Origin: Tsukamurella pulmonis
Lineage (GTDB): Bacteria > Actinomycetota > Actinomycetes > Mycobacteriales > Mycobacteriaceae
Direction: 5' to 3'
NCBI RefSeq assembly: GCF_900103175.1
Contig: NZ_FNLF01000002.1
Coordinates: 3,548,136-3,612,135, forward strand
Length of the DNA: 64,000 bases
Both the position numbers and the translations under genes were made by a program. Shown here piece by piece: positions 1 through 7,505 of the stretch. Each line of letters starts with the position of its first letter. The stretch's first letter is position 1. Under the pieces are notes generated by a model. The model was not told where the DNA came from, searched no databases, and saw only the letters and a program-made list of their open reading frames with translations.

Positions 1-1
1 G

Positions 2-361
2 TCAGCGCAGCAGCGCGACGGCGGAGTACGGATCGCTCGCGGCCGCGCTGACGCCGACGATCACTGCGAAGATCAGGTAGAGCACGGCGAAGGCCGTGAG
101 CACGCCGCCGAGGACGACGCCGACGACCGCGACGGTGTTCTTGTACCCCCGGCGCTTCGACTTGTTCAGCGCCACGATCGAGACGATCAGCCCCGGCAGG
201 GCGCAGAAGAACGACAGCACCACCCCGGTGATCGCGAGCGTGTTGTCCGGATCGTTGACGCGCTCACCGGCGGGCATCGGCGGGCCGTATCCCTGCGGCG
301 TGGTGCCGCCGTACGGGAACCGTTCCTGCCCGGGCGGGCGATGGTCGCTCGGCATCGACAT
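2..361 (-). CDS. DUF4190-type small membrane protein
   Basis: A 119-residue protein of unknown function. It has a soluble Pro/Gly-rich N-terminus (about residues 1-40) and two hydrophobic segments (about 42-65 and 77-106) joined by a short basic loop (NKSKRRG). This is the usual build of DUF4190 membrane proteins. The ATG at 361 is preceded at good spacing by AGGAG, which supports this start. The stop codon sits at bases 2-4, so the gene is complete at the window edge. It is transcribed divergently from the next gene. A GATAAT hexamer at 447-452 (minus strand) could be its -10. The family match is by architecture only. Confidence 0.75.
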   Translation of the reverse strand: MSMPSDHRPPGQERFPYGGTTPQGYGPPMPAGERVNDPDNTLAITGVVLSFFCALPGLIVSIVALNKSKRRGYKNTVAVVGVVLGGVLTAFAVLYLIFAVIVGVSAAASDPYSAVALLR

Positions 362-435
362 ATCTGCACTCCTGGTTGTGAATGACGCCGGCGCACTCGG
401 TCACCGGACAGGGATGCGCCCGGGACGGCCCGACG

Positions 436-485
436 GTCACCCTCACATTATCGCAACTGGAAGTTGCATTACGAACGCGGGTGAC
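436..485. promoter_or_regulatory. Nested, nearly concentric dyads in a divergent promoter region
   Basis: The 204-bp gap between two divergent genes holds an inner inverted repeat, GCAACT-GGA-AGTTGC (453-467), inside an outer one, GTCACCC (436-442) and GGGTGAC (479-485). The two centres lie within one base of each other. On the minus strand the inner dyad falls in the 17-nt gap between a weak TTCGTA and a good GATAAT, where a repressor would block the promoter of the DUF4190 gene. That an operator exists is inference; no cognate regulator is identified. Confidence 0.4.
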
Positions 486-565
486 GCACTGCGGACGACC
501 CACGACGACATGCCCCGGCGACGTGCGGCGGCGGCGCGGCCCGGCGCGCCGCTAGGCTCGGGCGC

Positions 566-1810
566 GTGGTGAAACCCGAACGCAGGACCCGCGTCGATCT
601 GGCGGTCGCGGCCGCGATCCTGGTCGCGGTGGTCGTCGCGGGCGTCGTGGCCTGGCAGACGGGCTCGGCGAGCAAGGCCGTCAGCGAGACGGTTCCCGCA
701 CCGTCGACGGTGCCCGGGAACCTCGTCGAGCTCCCGGCGGCGCTGCGGGAGGCCTGGACCGAGCGCGCGGACCAGCCCGTCCTGACCCTGCCGAGCACCG
801 GCGCGCTGGTGCTCAGCCGCGGCGGCGAGGTCACCGGCCACGATCCCGCCACCGGCCGTCGCACGTGGCGCTACCAGCGCGAGAGCGATCTCTGCGGCCT
901 CAGCGACAACGCGGGACTGGTCCTCGCGTTCTACCGCGACGTCCGCGGCTGCGGCGAGGTCATGGCGCTCGATCCCACGACGGGCCAGCGCCGCGCGAGC
1001 CGCACCAGCCGGGAGGACCGCGACATCACCGTCACCGGCGACGGCAATTACGCCGTCGTGCAGGGCCCGACCCGCGTCGACGTCTTCCGCTCCGACCTGG
1101 TGCGCACCGTCGAGTACGGCAAGCCCGACGTGCCGGTGAACCCCGGCGTCCAGCCCCGCTCCGGGTGCACCATCGGCTCGGCGCTCCCCGCGGGCGCGTC
1201 GATCGCCGTGCTCGAGGCGTGCCCCACCGAGCCCTCCCCCCGACTGACGCTGATCGGCGCGTCGCCGAAGGAGGCGACCGAGCCGCAGGAGACCTCGTCG
1301 GTGGTCTCGCCCGACCTGGGCGCCGCCGCCCCCGAGGGCACGGACCGCGCGCGACTGATCACCGCCACCTCCGGCGGCGCGGTGGTCTACGTCCCGGCCC
1401 AGGACGGCCGCCCCGCCCGGGTGACCACCGTCGACCCGCAGGGCCGCACGCTGCGCTCGGTGGACGTGCCCGCCCCGCCCGCCGGCGCCCCGCGCGAGGT
1501 GCCCGTGGTGACGGAGGCCGGCCTCGCCTCGTTCTTCACCGGGACCGCGACCGTGGTGGTGGACGCCGCCTCGCTCACCGCGCAGATGGTGATCCCCGGA
1601 ACCCTCGGGCCCGGCGCCGTAGTCGGCGGCCAGCTCGTGGTGCCCGGCCCCACCTCACTGACCGCCTACGACCTGCGCACGCGGGCGCTGGCCCGCTCCA
1701 CGCCGATCGCCAAGCCCGGCTACACGGGCGGGCCGGTGCTGCTCGCGGAGGTCGACGAGACCCTGCTCGCGCAGTGGGGGTCGACGGTCCAGGCCTACCG
1801 CGCGGCCTAG
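566..1810 (+). CDS. Membrane-anchored PQQ-like propeller protein (Rv3212-type)
   Basis: A 414-residue protein with one N-terminal membrane segment (about residues 10-33), no clear cleavage site, and an extracytoplasmic part with repeated blades resembling PQQ-binding beta-propellers (motifs such as HDPATGRRTWRY and ALDPTTGQR). Its place beside a ParA-like gene and a phosphoglycerate-mutase gene matches M. tuberculosis Rv3212. Biochemical function is unknown. The GTG at 566 follows a TAGGCT hexamer (553-558) by 7 nt, which predicts a leaderless transcript. It converges on the ParA-like gene with 8 bp between stops. Confidence 0.8.
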   Translation: MVKPERRTRVDLAVAAAILVAVVVAGVVAWQTGSASKAVSETVPAPSTVPGNLVELPAALREAWTERADQPVLTLPSTGALVLSRGGEVTGHDPATGRRTWRYQRESDLCGLSDNAGLVLAFYRDVRGCGEVMALDPTTGQRRASRTSREDRDITVTGDGNYAVVQGPTRVDVFRSDLVRTVEYGKPDVPVNPGVQPRSGCTIGSALPAGASIAVLEACPTEPSPRLTLIGASPKEATEPQETSSVVSPDLGAAAPEGTDRARLITATSGGAVVYVPAQDGRPARVTTVDPQGRTLRSVDVPAPPAGAPREVPVVTEAGLASFFTGTATVVVDAASLTAQMVIPGTLGPGAVVGGQLVVPGPTSLTAYDLRTRALARSTPIAKPGYTGGPVLLAEVDETLLAQWGSTVQAYRAA

Positions 1811-1818
1811 CCCGACCG

Positions 1819-2622
1819 CTACTCCGACGCCCAGGTGACCAGCGGCGCACCGTCGGAGACGTGCCCCTTGATGCTCTGCGCGAGTTCGCGATAGGCGCTG
1901 GCGCCCTTGTTCTTCCGCCCGGCGAGCACGGTGCGCCCGGCGGCGTTCGCCTCGGCGAAGCGCACGGTGCGCGGGATCGGCGGGGAGAGCACCGCGAGGT
2001 CGTAGCGGTCGGCGACGTCCGAGAGGATGTCGCGGCTGTGCGTGGTGCGCGCGTCGTAGAGCGTCGCGATGGCGCCGAGCATGCTCAGCTCCGGGTTGGT
2101 GATCGCCTGCACGTCGCGGACCGTCTTGAGCAGCTGCCCCACGCCCCGGTGCGCGAGCGTCTCGCACTGCAGCGGGATGGCGACGGCGTCCGCGGCGGTC
2201 AGCCCGTTGAGCGTGAGCACACCGAGGCTCGGCGGGCAGTCGATGATCACCACGTCGAACCGGTCGGCGACGTCCGCCAGCGCCCGCTTGAGCGCGTACT
2301 CGCGGCCCGCGCGCATGAGCAGCAGTGCCTCCGCGCCGGCCAGATCGAGCGTCGCGGGCAGCACCGTGACGCCGTCCTCGGTCTCGAGCAGCACCTCGTC
2401 GATCCCCTTGTCCCCCAACAGCACCTCGTGCACGCTGTGCTCGAGGCGGTCGGGGTTGTGCCCGAGCGAGAAGGTCAGGCAGCCCTGGGGGTCGAGGTCG
2501 ACGACGAGGACGCGGGCGCCGAGCTCGACGAGCGCGGCACCGAGACTCGCGACGGTGGTGGTCTTGGCGACGCCGCCCTTCTGGTTGGCGACGGCCAGGA
2601 CGAACGGGGAGGCACCGGTCAT
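1819..2622 (-). CDS. ParA/Soj-family ATPase (Rv3213c-type)
   Basis: A 267-residue P-loop ATPase of the ParA/MinD class. The deviant Walker A motif KGGVAKTT lies at residues 15-22, and VLVVDLDPQG and VVIIDCPPSLG are the later nucleotide-binding motifs. There is no ParB partner or parS site nearby, so this is probably the orphan ParA homologue of the Rv3213c type rather than the chromosome-partitioning ParA. Such proteins position cellular cargo; the cargo here is unknown. TAGGGT lies 6 nt upstream of the ATG, so the mRNA is probably leaderless. The promoter is packed against that of the divergent gene starting at 2660. Confidence 0.85.
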   Translation of the reverse strand: MTGASPFVLAVANQKGGVAKTTTVASLGAALVELGARVLVVDLDPQGCLTFSLGHNPDRLEHSVHEVLLGDKGIDEVLLETEDGVTVLPATLDLAGAEALLLMRAGREYALKRALADVADRFDVVIIDCPPSLGVLTLNGLTAADAVAIPLQCETLAHRGVGQLLKTVRDVQAITNPELSMLGAIATLYDARTTHSRDILSDVADRYDLAVLSPPIPRTVRFAEANAAGRTVLAGRKNKGASAYRELAQSIKGHVSDGAPLVTWASE

Positions 2623-2628
2623 GGTGCG

Positions 2629-2653
2629 ACCCTACCCATTGATGCGCGACGAT
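2629..2653. promoter_or_regulatory. Face-to-face leaderless promoters of the ParA-like and phosphatase genes
   Basis: The gap between the divergent starts (2622 and 2660) is only 37 bp. The minus-strand -10 is TAGGGT (2629-2634), 6 nt before the ATG at 2622. The plus-strand -10 is GACGAT (2648-2653), 6 nt before the GTG at 2660. The two -10 elements are 13 bp apart, so each -35 region must overlap the opposing -10. Simultaneous occupancy by two polymerases looks impossible. Confidence 0.55.
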
Positions 2654-2659
2654 GACCGG

Positions 2660-3274
2660 GTGAGCCATACACATCGCCTCGTCTACATCCGCCACGGTGA
2701 GACCGCATGGTCGCGCATCGGTCGCCACACCGGCGCCACCGACGTGCCCCTCACCGAGACCGGGATCGCGCAGGCGCGGGCCCTGGGCCCCGTCCTCGCC
2801 GAGCTCGAGCTGGCGCGTCCGACCGTGCTGGTCAGCCCGCGCACCCGCGCCGCGGAGACGGCGGAGCTCGCGGGCCTGACGGTGACCGCCGTCGACCCGG
2901 ACCTCGCGGAGTGGGACTACGGCGACTACGAGGGCCGCACCAGCGAGGAGATCCGCGCCGACGACCCCGGCTGGACGATCTGGACCGCGGGCGCGCCCGG
3001 CGGCGAGACCGGCGAGCAGGTCGCCGCGCGCGCGGACCGGGTGCTCGCGCGGGCGCGCGCCGCCATGGCCGACGGTGACGTCGTGCTCGTCGCGCACGGC
3101 CACCTGGGCCGGGTGCTCACGGCCCGCTACCTCGGGCAGCCCGCCGCCTTCGGGCAGCACACGGCGCTCCTGCCCGCCTCGGCGGCGGTGTTCGGCGACG
3201 ACCGCGACGGCGTGCCGCAGATCAGCCGGTTCGGGCTCGTCGGCTACGCGGCCGCGCAGTACGCGGGGCGGTAG
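2660..3274 (+). CDS. Histidine phosphatase, phosphoglycerate-mutase family (Rv3214/gpm2-type)
   Basis: A 204-residue member of the histidine phosphatase superfamily. The phosphohistidine motif is RHGE at residues 11-14, and the second catalytic His lies in LVAHGHLGRVL. Length and neighbours match M. tuberculosis Rv3214 (gpm2), which is regarded as a broad phosphatase rather than the glycolytic mutase. The substrate cannot be read from sequence. The GTG at 2660 is chosen because GACGAT lies 6 nt upstream, and an upstream ATG at 2642 would start before that promoter. Cytoplasmic: no signal peptide. Confidence 0.82.
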   Translation: MSHTHRLVYIRHGETAWSRIGRHTGATDVPLTETGIAQARALGPVLAELELARPTVLVSPRTRAAETAELAGLTVTAVDPDLAEWDYGDYEGRTSEEIRADDPGWTIWTAGAPGGETGEQVAARADRVLARARAAMADGDVVLVAHGHLGRVLTARYLGQPAAFGQHTALLPASAAVFGDDRDGVPQISRFGLVGYAAAQYAGR

Positions 3275-3277
3275 GCG

Positions 3278-3748
3278 TCAGTCCCGGCGGTACTCGCCCT
3301 CGAGCCACGCCACCGTCGGCGGGCTGAACAGCAGGCCGAGCACGAGCACGGCGACCGCGACCAGGGGCAGGCCGATCTCGGGCCGGCCCTGCGCGAAGGC
3401 GCCGCTGAGGCCGGCGCAGCCGAGCAGCACGTTGGTAAGCACGCCGAGCGTGCGCCCCCAGCGCTTGCCGCGCAGCAGGGCGATGCCGCCCGCGAGGACC
3501 GCGGCGCCCATCGGGATCATCCAGAACGCGATGCCGTAGGCGCCGGTGGTGGTGTCGGCGGTGCCGGCGATGCCGCGGATCAGTTCGACGACGCCGACGG
3601 CCAGCGCCACGAACCCCTCGAGCGCGACGACGGCGCCGGCCGCCTTGACGGTGCCGGGTGCCGCGGTGCGGGTGGCGCCGGAGCGCGCGGAGCGGGAGCG
3701 GGTGGCGGCCGGGCGCGAATCGCCGCCGCGTCCGTTGGTCGAAGTCAC
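3278..3748 (-). CDS. Four-helix integral membrane protein (Rv3217c-type)
   Basis: A 156-residue protein with a hydrophilic Ser/Arg-rich N-terminus of about 35 residues and four predicted membrane helices, for example FVALAVGVVELI, WMIPMGAAVLAGGIALL and LPLVAVAVLVLGLLF. I recognise no catalytic motif. Position next to the lipid-kinase-like gene matches the conserved membrane protein Rv3217c. The GTG at 3748 is preferred over longer starts because TACCCT sits exactly 6 nt upstream (plus-strand bases 3755-3760). That predicts leaderless mRNA. It converges on the phosphatase gene with 3 bp between stops. Confidence 0.7.
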   Translation of the reverse strand: MTSTNGRGGDSRPAATRSRSARSGATRTAAPGTVKAAGAVVALEGFVALAVGVVELIRGIAGTADTTTGAYGIAFWMIPMGAAVLAGGIALLRGKRWGRTLGVLTNVLLGCAGLSGAFAQGRPEIGLPLVAVAVLVLGLLFSPPTVAWLEGEYRRD

Positions 3749-3754
3749 GACCCC

Positions 3755-3781
3755 AGGGTATCGGGCACGGGTGGGTAGGCT
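3755..3781. promoter_or_regulatory. Second pair of face-to-face leaderless promoters
   Basis: The divergent starts at 3748 (minus) and 3789 (plus) are separated by 40 bp. The minus-strand -10 is TACCCT (3755-3760, N6 to GTG). The plus-strand -10 is TAGGCT (3776-3781, N7 to GTG). The layout repeats that seen 1 kb upstream at 2623-2659. Confidence 0.55.
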
Positions 3782-3788
3782 GCTCGGT

Positions 3789-4784
3789 GTGCGCGCCCTG
3801 TTGATCTCCAACCCGAACGCCACGTCCATCACCGCAGCGGGCCGGGACCTCGTCGCCATGGCCCTGGCGTCCGCGCTGGACGTCACCCTGGCGCAGACCG
3901 AACACCGCGGTCACGCGTCCGAGCTCGCCGCCGCGGCCCGCGCGGACGGCACCGATCTGGTGATCGTGCACGGCGGCGACGGCACGGTCAACGAGGTGGT
4001 GTGCGGGATCCTCGGGCGCGAGGGCCTGCCCGGCGGCCCGGCCCCCGTCCCGGCGAGCGAACTGCCCGCCGTCGCGGTCATCCCCGGCGGCAGCGCGAAC
4101 GTCTTCGCCCGATCGCTGGCCGTCCCGCGCAAGCCCGACGAGGCCACCGTCCACCTCACCGACCTGCTCGCGCGCCGCAGCTTCCGCACCATCGGCCTGG
4201 GCTGCGCCGACGAGCGGTACTTCCTGTTCAACGCGGGCATGGGCGTCGACGCGGAGGTGATCGCGAACATGGAGGCGCTGCGCGCGAAGGGCAAGGCGGC
4301 CACGTCGTCGCGGTACGTGCGCACCTCGATCCGCACGTTCTTCTCCGCCGCGCGCCGCGAGCCGCAGCTGACCGTCCACCTGCCGGGCGAGGAGCCCGGC
4401 ACCTGGCAGGACATCGACGGCGCACACTTCGCCTTCGTCTCGAACGCGAGCCCGTGGACCTTCCTCAACGACCGTCCGGTGTTCACCAACCCGGGGACCG
4501 ATTACGGCACCGGGCTGGGCGTCTTCGCCTCCCGCTCGATGCGCACGATCCCGAACCTCGTACTGGTCCGGCAGATGCTCTCCGCGCGCCGCACCAAGGG
4601 GCCGACGGTGCGCCACCTGGTTCGGCACGACGACCTGCCCGAACTGCGCGTGAGCAGCGCGGTTCCCGTTCCCGCGCAGGTCGACGGCGACCACCTCGGC
4701 GACCGCACCGACGTTCGGTTCTGGTACTCGCCCGAGCGCATCCGCGTGGTGGCCGACCTGCCGCCGCTGCCCCGCGTGCGCTGA
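3789..4784 (+). CDS. Diacylglycerol kinase-family lipid kinase (Rv3218-type)
   Basis: A 331-residue protein of the diacylglycerol/sphingosine kinase family. The nucleotide-binding motif HGGDGTVNEV lies at residues 61-70 and a second glycine-rich stretch reads IPGGSANVFARS. The family phosphorylates lipid hydroxyl groups with ATP; the lipid here is unknown. The protein is probably cytosolic and membrane-associated, with no signal peptide. The GTG at 3789 follows TAGGCT by 7 nt, so the mRNA should be leaderless. A short GC hairpin at 4791-4808 probably ends the transcript. Gene order matches Rv3218 upstream of whiB1. Confidence 0.85.
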   Translation: MRALLISNPNATSITAAGRDLVAMALASALDVTLAQTEHRGHASELAAAARADGTDLVIVHGGDGTVNEVVCGILGREGLPGGPAPVPASELPAVAVIPGGSANVFARSLAVPRKPDEATVHLTDLLARRSFRTIGLGCADERYFLFNAGMGVDAEVIANMEALRAKGKAATSSRYVRTSIRTFFSAARREPQLTVHLPGEEPGTWQDIDGAHFAFVSNASPWTFLNDRPVFTNPGTDYGTGLGVFASRSMRTIPNLVLVRQMLSARRTKGPTVRHLVRHDDLPELRVSSAVPVPAQVDGDHLGDRTDVRFWYSPERIRVVADLPPLPRVR

Positions 4785-5159
4785 CCCGCGGGGCCGCCCG
4801 TGCGGCCCGTCCCCCAGCGACTCGGCGTGAAGCGATCCGATGACCGGATTGAGCAATACATCACGTCACACGAGAAAACTGTTGCAAACCCGCAGCGTGT
4901 ACGGATATTCTTGCGGGCACGCCGCCGAACCGGCCGGAGTGTAGTACACCCCTCAGAAGGGGGTCCTCACCGCCCCCGCTGTGAGATCCCCCACCTCTGA
5001 ATCGGAATCTCTTGACTCTCGCCGGGAACGTGGAAGCATTCATGACGTAACAACGCGGAAACAGCACGGTTCTCTTCGCGTTAACAGCCTGGAAATTCGG
5101 TGTCGGATCGGCACCTGCTAACAGTGGCGCGCTCATGCGCCTGAATGGAGTGTACTGAC
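4785..5159. other. Long non-coding leader/promoter region upstream of whiB1
   Basis: This 375-bp stretch holds no convincing gene. It is clearly lower in GC than its surroundings. It contains the terminator at 4791-4808, a small palindrome GTGTA-G-TACAC (4939-4949) followed by ACCCC/GGGGT arms (4948-4964), a TTGACT at about 5011, and a GGAG ribosome-binding site before the whiB1 ATG. I could not pair the TTGACT with a convincing -10. Promoter and regulator sites for whiB1 are expected here. Confidence 0.5.
4791..4808 (+). terminator. Hairpin after the lipid-kinase gene
   Basis: GGGCCGC-CCGT-GCGGCCC forms a 7-bp perfect stem seven bases after the stop codon, followed by GTCCCCC rather than a T tract. 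This is typical of high-GC actinobacterial terminators. Confidence 0.5.
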
Positions 5160-5414
5160 ATGGATTGGCGCCATAAGGCCATCTGTCGCGACGAGGATCC
5201 CGAGCTGTTCTTCCCCGTGGGCAACAGCGGTCCGGCCATCGCGCAGATCGCGGACGCCAAGCTGGTCTGCAACCGTTGCCCCGTGACCGCCGAGTGCCTG
5301 TCCTGGGCCCTCGAGTCGGGCCAGGACGCCGGCGTGTGGGGCGGCATGAGCGAGGACGAGCGCCGCGCGCTCAAGCGCCGCAACGCGCGCACGCGCACCC
5401 GCACCGCTGTGTAA
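5160..5414 (+). CDS. whiB1: Iron-sulfur transcription factor WhiB1
   Basis: An 84-residue Wbl protein, the same length as M. tuberculosis WhiB1 and nearly identical to it by recall. The four [4Fe-4S] ligands are Cys9, Cys37, Cys40 and Cys46 (CNRCPVTAEC), followed by the G(V/I)WGG turn (GVWGGMS) and a basic DNA-binding tail (KRRNARTRTRT). WhiB1 is an essential, NO-sensitive regulator that binds the main sigma factor SigA. The ATG at 5160 is chosen by homology and by the upstream GGAG; an in-frame ATG at 5145 would add five residues. A strong bidirectional hairpin separates it from convergent pdtaS. Confidence 0.95.
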   Translation: MDWRHKAICRDEDPELFFPVGNSGPAIAQIADAKLVCNRCPVTAECLSWALESGQDAGVWGGMSEDERRALKRRNARTRTRTAV

Positions 5415-5428
5415 CAGCGCCGCATTCG

Positions 5429-5461
5429 ACGAAGGCCCGGTGGATTCCACCGGGCCTTCGT
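5429..5461. terminator. Bidirectional terminator between whiB1 and pdtaS
   Basis: An almost perfect inverted repeat: ACGAAGGCCCGGTGG pairs with CCACCGGGCCTTCGT around a tiny loop. It lies 14 bp after the whiB1 stop and 24 bp from the stop of convergent pdtaS, so it can serve both genes. Confidence 0.8.
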
Positions 5462-5485
5462 CGTGTCCGGGGCGTTCGCCGCGGA

Positions 5486-6979
5486 TCAGGCGGGCTGCAG
5501 CGGCACGTGCAGCACCGCGTCGGTGCCGCCCTCGCGGCTGGTCAACGTCAGCTCGCCGCCCAGCTCGGACTTCACCAGCGTCTGCACGATCTGCAGCCCC
5601 AACCGGTCCGAGCCCTCGAGGCTGAATCCGGGCGGCAGGCCGGCACCGTCGTCGCGGACCGTCACCTCGAGCATCCGGGTGGAGCGGTGCGCGAGCAGCT
5701 CGATCGTCCCCGTCTCCCCCGGCTCGTAGGCGTGCTCCATCGCGTTCTGGATGAGCTCGGTCACCACCATCACCAGCGGCATGGCCCGGTCCGCGTCGAG
5801 CAGGCCCACGTCGCCCCGTCGCACGACGGTGACCGCCGCCGAGCCGCCGGCCGGCGTGACGTCGCCCATGATCGGGATGAGCCGGTCGATGACCTCGTCG
5901 ATGTCGACGTGCTCGTCGACGCTCATCGAGAGGGTCTCGTGCACCAGCGCGATCGACGCCACCCGGCGCACGGACTCGAGCAGCGCGCGCTTGGCCTCGT
6001 CGTTGCGGGTGCGGCGGGCCTGCAGCCGCAGCAGCGCCGAGACCGACTGCAGGTTGTTCTTCACCCGGTGGTGGATCTCGCGGATCGTCGCGTCCTTGGA
6101 GATCAGCGCGCGGTCGCGGCGCTTGAGCTCGGTGACGTCGCGCAGCAGCACCACGGCACCGTCGTGCCGGCCGCGCGGATGCAGGCCCAGGACCCGCATC
6201 ACGACGGTGACGCCGCCTTTGGTCAGCTCGATCCGCGAGCCCTCGCCGCGGTGCAGCGCGCCGTCGAGGGCGGCCGCCAGATCCTCGGACTCGAAGCTGT
6301 CGCCGACGAGTTCGGCCGTGGCCTCGGCCAGTTCGCTGCTCTCGAGATCGGTGGGCGCGCCCATCCGGCGGTAGGCGGACTGCGCGTTGGGGCTGGCGAA
6401 GACCACGCGCCCGTTGCCGTCGAGGCGGATGAATCCGTCGCCCGCACGGGGCGCCGCCTCACCGGTGGGGAGCTCCTCGGATTCGGGGAAGGTGCCCTCC
6501 GCGACCATGGTGCACAGGTCGTCGGCGCACTCGGTGTACGCGACCTCCAGCGGGCTGGGGGTGCGCGGGTGGGTGACGTTGAAGTCGCGGGTGAGCACGG
6601 CGATCACCTCGCCGTTCGACGGCACCGGCACCGCCTCGCGTCGCACGCGGGCCGGGCCCGTCCACGCCGGCGTCACCCCCTTGACCACGACGCCGCCCTC
6701 GAACGCCGCGTGCAGCGTGGGCGCCTCCCACGGCGGTACGACCACGCCCACGCCGTCGGTGTCGTAGACGGTGGAGGTGGTGTTGGGGCGGCACTGCGCG
6801 ATGCAGATGTAGGCGGGATCGGTGGTGTCCCCCTCGGGGTCGTCGCGCACCCAGAGCCGCAGGTCGGCGAACGAGAGATCGGACAGCAGCTGCCACTCGC
6901 CGGCGATCCGCTGCAGGTGCCGGGCGGCGCGGCCGGGGAGGTCGGTGTGGATCGCCAGAAGATCGGCGAGGGAGGCCAT
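5486..6979 (-). CDS. pdtaS: Sensor histidine kinase PdtaS
   Basis: A 497-residue soluble HWE/HisKA_2-class histidine kinase. Order of parts: N-terminal GAF-like domain (about 1-160), PAS domain (about 180-290), dimerisation/phosphoacceptor motif EIHHRVKNNLQ with His303-His304, and a C-terminal ATPase domain with ELIQNAMEHAY and DDGAGLPPG boxes. M. tuberculosis PdtaS (Rv3220c) autophosphorylates in this motif and passes phosphate to PdtaR, an RNA-binding antiterminator; the pdtaR gene is not in this window. There are no membrane segments, so it is cytosolic. The start is close to the divergent bL37 gene (85 bp). Confidence 0.93.
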   Translation of the reverse strand: MASLADLLAIHTDLPGRAARHLQRIAGEWQLLSDLSFADLRLWVRDDPEGDTTDPAYICIAQCRPNTTSTVYDTDGVGVVVPPWEAPTLHAAFEGGVVVKGVTPAWTGPARVRREAVPVPSNGEVIAVLTRDFNVTHPRTPSPLEVAYTECADDLCTMVAEGTFPESEELPTGEAAPRAGDGFIRLDGNGRVVFASPNAQSAYRRMGAPTDLESSELAEATAELVGDSFESEDLAAALDGALHRGEGSRIELTKGGVTVVMRVLGLHPRGRHDGAVVLLRDVTELKRRDRALISKDATIREIHHRVKNNLQSVSALLRLQARRTRNDEAKRALLESVRRVASIALVHETLSMSVDEHVDIDEVIDRLIPIMGDVTPAGGSAAVTVVRRGDVGLLDADRAMPLVMVVTELIQNAMEHAYEPGETGTIELLAHRSTRMLEVTVRDDGAGLPPGFSLEGSDRLGLQIVQTLVKSELGGELTLTSREGGTDAVLHVPLQPA

Positions 6980-7064
6980 GGGACCGCCTTTTTGTCGTCA
7001 TCGGTGCCGTCGTGAAACAATAGCCGGTACTGCGAAGAGCCTTGAGGACAGGAAGGAGACCGCC

Positions 7065-7139
7065 ATGGGAAAGCGTGGACGTAAGAAGCGCTCGCGGAAG
7101 AAGAACGCCGCCAACCACGGCAAGCGTCCGAACTCCTGA
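7065..7139 (+). CDS. Large-subunit ribosomal protein bL37
   Basis: A 24-codon gene encoding a very basic peptide that starts MGKRGRKKRSRKK and ends NHGKRPNS. This closely matches the mycobacterial ribosomal protein bL37, seen in cryo-EM structures of the 50S subunit and easily missed by gene callers because of its size. A strong ribosome-binding site (GGAAGGAGA) lies just upstream of the ATG, and a 17-bp perfect terminator hairpin follows the stop. Codon quality, ribosome-binding site and terminator together make a real gene very likely. It lies between divergent pdtaS and convergent rshA. Confidence 0.9.
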   Translation: MGKRGRKKRSRKKNAANHGKRPNS

Positions 7140-7163
7140 GCCATCAGGACAACAGATCTTGCG

Positions 7164-7200
7164 AACGAGGGCCCGTCGACATCGTCGACGGGCCCTCGTT
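7164..7200. terminator. Perfect 17-bp bidirectional terminator after bL37
   Basis: Arm 7164-7180 (AACGAGGGCCCGTCGAC) pairs perfectly with 7184-7200 around a 3-nt ATC loop. The left arm begins AA and the right arm ends TT, giving a short U stretch in either direction. It separates bL37 from convergent rshA. Confidence 0.85.
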
Positions 7201-7223
7201 GTGTCCGGTACGCGGACGGCGGT

Positions 7224-7505
7224 CTACTCGGCGCGGTAGCGCACCTCGGTGTGCCGGATGCTGATGGTCAGGCGCTCGCGCAGCCCCTCGGGCGCGCGCT
7301 CGCCGCCGCACTTGCGGCCCACCAGCGCCTTGATCTGCTGCTCGATGCCGTAGTGCGACAGGCACTGCGAGCAACCGTCGATGTGCGCCTTGAGCCGCTC
7401 CTTCGCGGCGTCATCGCACTCACCGTCCAGGAGCAGCCAGATGTCCGCCATCACGGCGGAGCAGTCCAGCTCCAGGTCCGGGTTGCCGTCCGACGAGTAC
7501 GTCAT
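7224..7505 (-). CDS. rshA: Zinc-binding anti-sigma factor RshA
   Basis: A 93-residue ZAS-family anti-sigma factor. The redox-sensitive motif H-x3-C-x2-C is His41, Cys45, Cys48 (HIDGCSQC). In M. tuberculosis RshA (Rv3221A) holds SigH under reducing conditions and releases it on oxidation or PknB phosphorylation. Its ATG overlaps the sigH stop codon in an ATGA arrangement (7502-7505), so translation is probably coupled, keeping sigma and anti-sigma in balance. It is cytosolic, with no membrane helix, as expected for RshA. Confidence 0.92.
   Translation of the reverse strand: MTYSSDGNPDLELDCSAVMADIWLLLDGECDDAAKERLKAHIDGCSQCLSHYGIEQQIKALVGRKCGGERAPEGLRERLTISIRHTEVRYRAE

Noticed and set aside
4861-5136. 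A 91-codon minus-strand frame in the whiB1 leader.
   Set aside because: Atypical codon use for this genome, no ribosome-binding site, and it overlaps the whiB1 control region.
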